In this document: in pieces, positions 60,868-64,000 of the stretch
Position numbering within the stretch: position 1 is the stretch's first letter
How the letters are laid out: each line of letters opens with the position of its first letter
Source: Curtobacterium sp. 9128
Lineage (GTDB): Bacteria > Actinomycetota > Actinomycetes > Actinomycetales > Microbacteriaceae
Assembly (NCBI RefSeq): GCF_900086645.1
Contig: NZ_LT576451.1
Location: 3,038,001-3,102,000 of the forward strand
DNA: 64,000 nt
Reading direction: 5' to 3'
Translations under genes and position numbers: made by a program
Notes under the pieces: generated by a model
What the model was told of the DNA's origin: nothing
Seen by the model: only the letters and a program-made list of their open reading frames with translations
The model's database searches: none

Positions 60868-60952
60868 TCGGTGGTCGCGCCCGCCTCGCCCGTGACGTCC
60901 CACAGGTTTGTGGAGAACTGACTGGAGGCTCGCTACATGTGAGCGGACCGGC

Positions 60953-62239
60953 TCACGTCAGGCGCTCACGGACGATCGGTCCACGCTCGGGAGCGGACGT
61001 CCCGATCGACCAGGCCCCGTCGAGCACCTCGAGCGCGCGCGGGATCCGGGACTCCTCGTCCGTGTGCAGGGTCCAGAGCGGCTGCCCCTCGACGACCGCA
61101 TCGCCGGGCTTCACGTGCAGCTCGATGCCGGCACCCGCCTGGACCGGGTCCTGCGCACGGGCTCGACCAGCACCGAGACGCCACGCCGACACACCGAACG
61201 GCAGGGCTTCCTGCGTCACGAGCACGCCGGAGGACGGCGCGGTGACGACGTGCTGCTCGCGGGCCACCGGGAGCGCGGCGGACGGGTCGCCGCCCTGCGC
61301 CGAGATCATCCGCCGCCAGGTGTCCATCGCGCGGCCGTCGGCGAGCGCCGCAGCCGGGTCCGCGTCCGGCAGACCAGCGAGCCGCAGCATCTCGGAGGCG
61401 AGCGAGAGCGTCAGCGACACGACGTCCGACGGTCCACCGCCCTCCAGCACCTCGATCGACTCCCGCACCTCGAGCGCGTTGCCGATCGTCAGGCCGAGCG
61501 GGACCTCCATGTCGGTCAGGAGCGCCGAGGTGGCGACCCCTGCGTCCTTCCCGAGGTCGACCATCGTCTGCGCGAGTTCCCTGGACGCCTCGTACGTCGG
61601 CATGAACGCCCCGGATCCGAACTTCACGTCCAGCACGAGCGCACCGGTGCCCTCGGCGATCTTCTTCGACATGATGCTCGACGCGATGAGCGGGATGCAC
61701 TCGACGGTGCCGGTGATGTCCCGGAGCGCGTAGAGCTTCTTGTCGGCGGGAGCGAGGCCTGACCCGGCCGCGCAGATGACCGCTCCGACGTCGGAGAGGA
61801 TCGACATCATGCGGTCGTTCGACAGCGACGCCTGCCACCCCGGGATCGACTCGAGCTTGTCGAGCGTGCCCCCGGTGTGCCCGAGCCCACGGCCGGACAG
61901 CTGCGGCACCGCCACCCCGAACGACGCCACGAGCGGTGCGAGCGGCAGCGTGATCTTGTCGCCGACACCACCGGTGGAGTGCTTGTCCACGGTCGTCTTG
62001 CCGAGCGAGGAGAACGACATCCGCTCCCCCGACGCGATCATCGCGAGCGTCAGGTCCTTGATCTCCCGACGCTCCATGCCGTTCAGGAAGATCGCCATCG
62101 CGAGGGCCGCCATCTGCGGGTCCTCGACGTAGCCGCGCGTGTAGGCGTCCACGAGCCAGTCGATCTCCGGGGTGCTCAATGCGGCACCCGAACGCTTCGT
62201 GCGGATGAGGTCGACGGTGTCGAAGGGCTCGACGGCCAT
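60953..62239 (-). CDS. deoA: Thymidine phosphorylase
   Basis: The 428-residue protein cleaves thymidine to thymine and deoxyribose-1-phosphate. KHSTGGVGDKITLPLAPLVA is the phosphate-binding signature, GRGLGHTGGTLDKLESI the next, and DVKFGSGAFM follows; the C-terminal part is the usual alpha/beta domain. AGGAG lies about seven bases before the ATG and only one base separates it from cdd, so it is translated within the cdd-deoA operon. It may also accept deoxyuridine. Confidence 0.93.
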   Translation of the reverse strand: MAVEPFDTVDLIRTKRSGAALSTPEIDWLVDAYTRGYVEDPQMAALAMAIFLNGMERREIKDLTLAMIASGERMSFSSLGKTTVDKHSTGGVGDKITLPLAPLVASFGVAVPQLSGRGLGHTGGTLDKLESIPGWQASLSNDRMMSILSDVGAVICAAGSGLAPADKKLYALRDITGTVECIPLIASSIMSKKIAEGTGALVLDVKFGSGAFMPTYEASRELAQTMVDLGKDAGVATSALLTDMEVPLGLTIGNALEVRESIEVLEGGGPSDVVSLTLSLASEMLRLAGLPDADPAAALADGRAMDTWRRMISAQGGDPSAALPVAREQHVVTAPSSGVLVTQEALPFGVSAWRLGAGRARAQDPVQAGAGIELHVKPGDAVVEGQPLWTLHTDEESRIPRALEVLDGAWSIGTSAPERGPIVRERLT

Positions 62240-62240
62240 G

Positions 62241-62720
62241 TCAGTGCTCCTGTTGGTACGTGACGAGGGTGCGCGGCCCGAAGGCGTCCGGGAGCACCTC
62301 GTCGATGGTGCGGATCCCGGAGACGGTCTCGAGCAGCATGCCCTCGGCCGAGTGCTCGAACAGCAGCTGCCGGCACCGACCGCACGGCATGAGCGTCGCG
62401 CCGTCGCCGTCCACGCAGGTGAACGCGACGAGCTTGCCGCCGCCGGTCATGTGCAGCTGCGAGACGAGCGAGCACTCCGCACAGAGGGTCACCCCGTACG
62501 AGGCGTTCTCGACGTTGCAGCCGGACACGATCCTGCCGTCGTCGGTGAGCGCGGCAGCGCCCACCGGGAACGACGAGTACGGCGCGTAGGCGTGCCGCAT
62601 CGCGGCCGTGGCCGCGTCACGCAGTGACGCCCAGTCCAGATCGGACGGGAGGCTCGTGGCCGCGTCCGCAGCGGCGGTGTCGGTGACCCCCTGGTCACCT
62701 GATGCGTTCGTGTCGGTCAT
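62241..62720 (-). CDS. cdd: Cytidine deaminase with N-terminal extension
   Basis: The 159-residue zinc enzyme converts cytidine and deoxycytidine to uridine forms. CNVENASYGVTLCAECSL (Cys and catalytic Glu) and MPCGRCRQLL hold the metal site. Homologues are usually about 130 residues; about 28 unconserved residues precede WASLRDAA. ATG 62720 has GGGAGG seven bases upstream, but that site is part of an inverted-repeat arm and the extension contains the other arm. The gene follows the ABC permease by 16 bases. Confidence 0.92.
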   Translation of the reverse strand: MTDTNASGDQGVTDTAAADAATSLPSDLDWASLRDAATAAMRHAYAPYSSFPVGAAALTDDGRIVSGCNVENASYGVTLCAECSLVSQLHMTGGGKLVAFTCVDGDGATLMPCGRCRQLLFEHSAEGMLLETVSGIRTIDEVLPDAFGPRTLVTYQQEH

Positions 62721-62735
62721 GTGCCGAGCCTCCCG
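62646..62735. repeat. Widely spaced inverted arms around the cdd 5' end
   Basis: CGGGAGGCTCG (62646-62656) and CGAGCCTCCCG (62725-62735) are exact complements 68 bp apart. The 20 bp at 62641-62660 are identical to those at 48051-48070 in palindrome copy A. This may be a decayed or enlarged relative of the 44-bp element. Confidence 0.5.
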
Positions 62736-62736
62736 G

Positions 62737-64000
62737 CTAGCTCTTGATGTACGGCTTGCCGGACGCGGCGGGACCGCGCGACTGCCCGACCAGGCCGGCC
62801 ACCGCGAAGATCGTCACCACGTAGGGCAGCATGAGCAGGAACTCGCTCGGGACGGGCGAGTTGATCGACCCGAGGACGTTCTGCAGGTTCGACGCGAAGC
62901 CGAACAGCAGCGCAGCGAGCGTCGCGCGGATCGGGTCCCAGCGGCCGAAGATGACCGCGGCGAGGGCGATGTAGCCGGCCCCTGCGGTCATGTCCTTGGC
63001 GAACGGCCCGACGGAGCCGAGCGTGAAGTACGCGCCACCGAGCCCCGCGATGGCACCGGCGAGCGAGACGTTCCAGAACCGCGTGCTGAGCACGTTGATG
63101 CCGACGGTGTCCGCCGCCTGCGGGTGCTCGCCGACCGCGCGGAGCCGGAGGCCCCATCGCGTCTTGAACAGGGCGAAGGTCACGACCGCGACCGCGATGT
63201 AGGCCAGGTACACGATGACGTTCTGCTCGAAGAAGACCGGGCCGATGACCGGGATCTGGTGCAGGACCGGGATCGGCAGGACCGGGAACCGGATGCCGAC
63301 GTTGAGCGTCTGCTCGGCCGGGGAGAGCACCTGCGAGTAGAGGAAGCCGGTCAGTCCGGAGATGAACGCGTTGATGACGACACCGACGATGACCTGGTCG
63401 ACGAGGTACTTGATGCTGAACGTCGCGAGGACGAACGACACCAGGACACCGGCGACGAGCGCACCGACGAGACCGACCCATGCGGAACCGGTGAGCGAGC
63501 CGATCATCGCGGAGACGAACGCCCCGGCGAGGAACTGGCCCTCGATCGCGATGTTCACGACGCCCACACGCTCCGAGATCACACCGCCGAGGGCACCGAA
63601 GACCAGCGGGACGCTCAGGCCGAGCGCCCCGACGAGCAGCCCTGGAAGCGGGATCGTCGCACCGGCCGCCGCCCAGGTGAGGAACCCGACGACGAACAGG
63701 ATGGCGAAGACCGAGGTGACCCAGAGCGGGACCCTCCGGTACCCGTTCGACTGGACGAACGCGTACACGGTCGCCAGGGCGAGCAGGACGGTGACGGTGA
63801 TGCCGGTCCCCGTGGCGGGGAGCTGCACGTCCGGCAGCTGGACGAAGTCGCCCGCGTTCGCGAGGCGGAACGTCGCAGAACCGTCGCGGCCGAGCAGGAC
63901 GAAGAACACCAACGCGACGACCGTGAAGACGGCGAATGCGATCGGGGCCTTCCAGCTGCGGGTGGACTCGACGGCGCGGTCGGCCAGCGTCTCCGCTCCG
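62737..64000 (-). CDS. ABC transporter permease, nucleoside-type (BPD_transp_2), 5' end beyond the window
   Basis: The frame is open to the right window edge, so the N-terminus is missing; 420 residues are seen. Eight to nine membrane spans include GALGGVISERVGVVNIAIEGQFLAG-type segments, which mark PF02653 permeases of simple sugar/nucleoside uptake systems (NupQ/YufQ type). FGRWDPIRATLAALLFG and SPVPSEFLLMLPYVVTI lie near the C-terminus. The position directly before cdd, deoA and add supports nucleoside import. The binding protein, ATPase and second permease would be expected beyond the right edge. Confidence 0.88.
   Translation of the reverse strand, partial: GAETLADRAVESTRSWKAPIAFAVFTVVALVFFVLLGRDGSATFRLANAGDFVQLPDVQLPATGTGITVTVLLALATVYAFVQSNGYRRVPLWVTSVFAILFVVGFLTWAAAGATIPLPGLLVGALGLSVPLVFGALGGVISERVGVVNIAIEGQFLAGAFVSAMIGSLTGSAWVGLVGALVAGVLVSFVLATFSIKYLVDQVIVGVVINAFISGLTGFLYSQVLSPAEQTLNVGIRFPVLPIPVLHQIPVIGPVFFEQNVIVYLAYIAVAVVTFALFKTRWGLRLRAVGEHPQAADTVGINVLSTRFWNVSLAGAIAGLGGAYFTLGSVGPFAKDMTAGAGYIALAAVIFGRWDPIRATLAALLFGFASNLQNVLGSINSPVPSEFLLMLPYVVTIFAVAGLVGQSRGPAASGKPYIKS

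Noticed and set aside
60939..60956. A terminator after deoA
   Set aside because: The GTGAGC/GCTCAC stem is only six pairs and overlaps the deoA stop codon, so I did not list it as a feature.

Overview
The window is a GC-rich actinobacterial chromosome segment, most likely Microbacteriaceae and plausibly Curtobacterium. Supporting signs are frequent GTG starts, 4-bp ATGA/GTGA gene overlaps, an actinobacterial acyl-CoA carboxylase set (biotinylated alpha, beta, small epsilon), a purE/purK/gtrA neighbourhood and DUF559/AbiEi-like accessory genes. The genus is inference; no rRNA or tRNA gene was seen.

Positions 1-37,000 are a large cell-surface polysaccharide region. It holds a GT87-type membrane enzyme, dolichol-phosphate-mannose-synthase-like GT2 enzymes, two secreted repeat proteins (GH25-like and lytic-transglycosylase-like), a bifunctional GT2-GT4 protein, a Wzm/Wzt ABC exporter whose ATPase has a glycan-binding tail, many GT2/GT4 glycosyltransferases, and the complete dTDP-L-rhamnose pathway split into rmlC-rmlA (minus) and rmlB-rmlD (plus). 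Four DUF2142-type or GT-C-like membrane proteins are interleaved with it. The simplest reading is cytoplasmic assembly of a rhamnose-containing polymer on a lipid carrier, export by Wzm/Wzt, and remodelling by secreted wall hydrolases.

Positions 36,700-44,300 carry a lipoprotein, a GH25 muramidase, purE and purK separated by a secreted GH6 cellulase, a second GtrA and a UDP-glucose dehydrogenase. Positions 44,300-47,600 hold a PH-domain protein, birA and accD-accE; the partner biotinylated alpha subunit lies at 53,379 next to maf.

The 534-bp gap at 47,590-48,123 is the most unusual non-coding stretch. It contains a CTGACA-N17-CATAGT promoter, a predicted RNA of about 140 nt with three hairpins and a strong terminator, then a run of further inverted repeats. 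One of these is a 44-bp palindrome that recurs inside maf. A two-component module with an additional kinase-like membrane protein follows (48,124-51,138), then an RNA methyltransferase.

A DUF559-type gene (55,242-56,204) lies between two copies of a different 60-bp palindrome. The window ends in a nucleoside salvage cluster on the minus strand: ABC permease, cdd, deoA, add, PTS EIIA and EIIB, purine nucleoside phosphorylase and a phosphosugar mutase. Several transcription units begin with a TANNNT -10 hexamer 6-7 nt before the start codon and no Shine-Dalgarno sequence, which predicts leaderless mRNAs. Genes inside operons have clear AGGAG-type sites.
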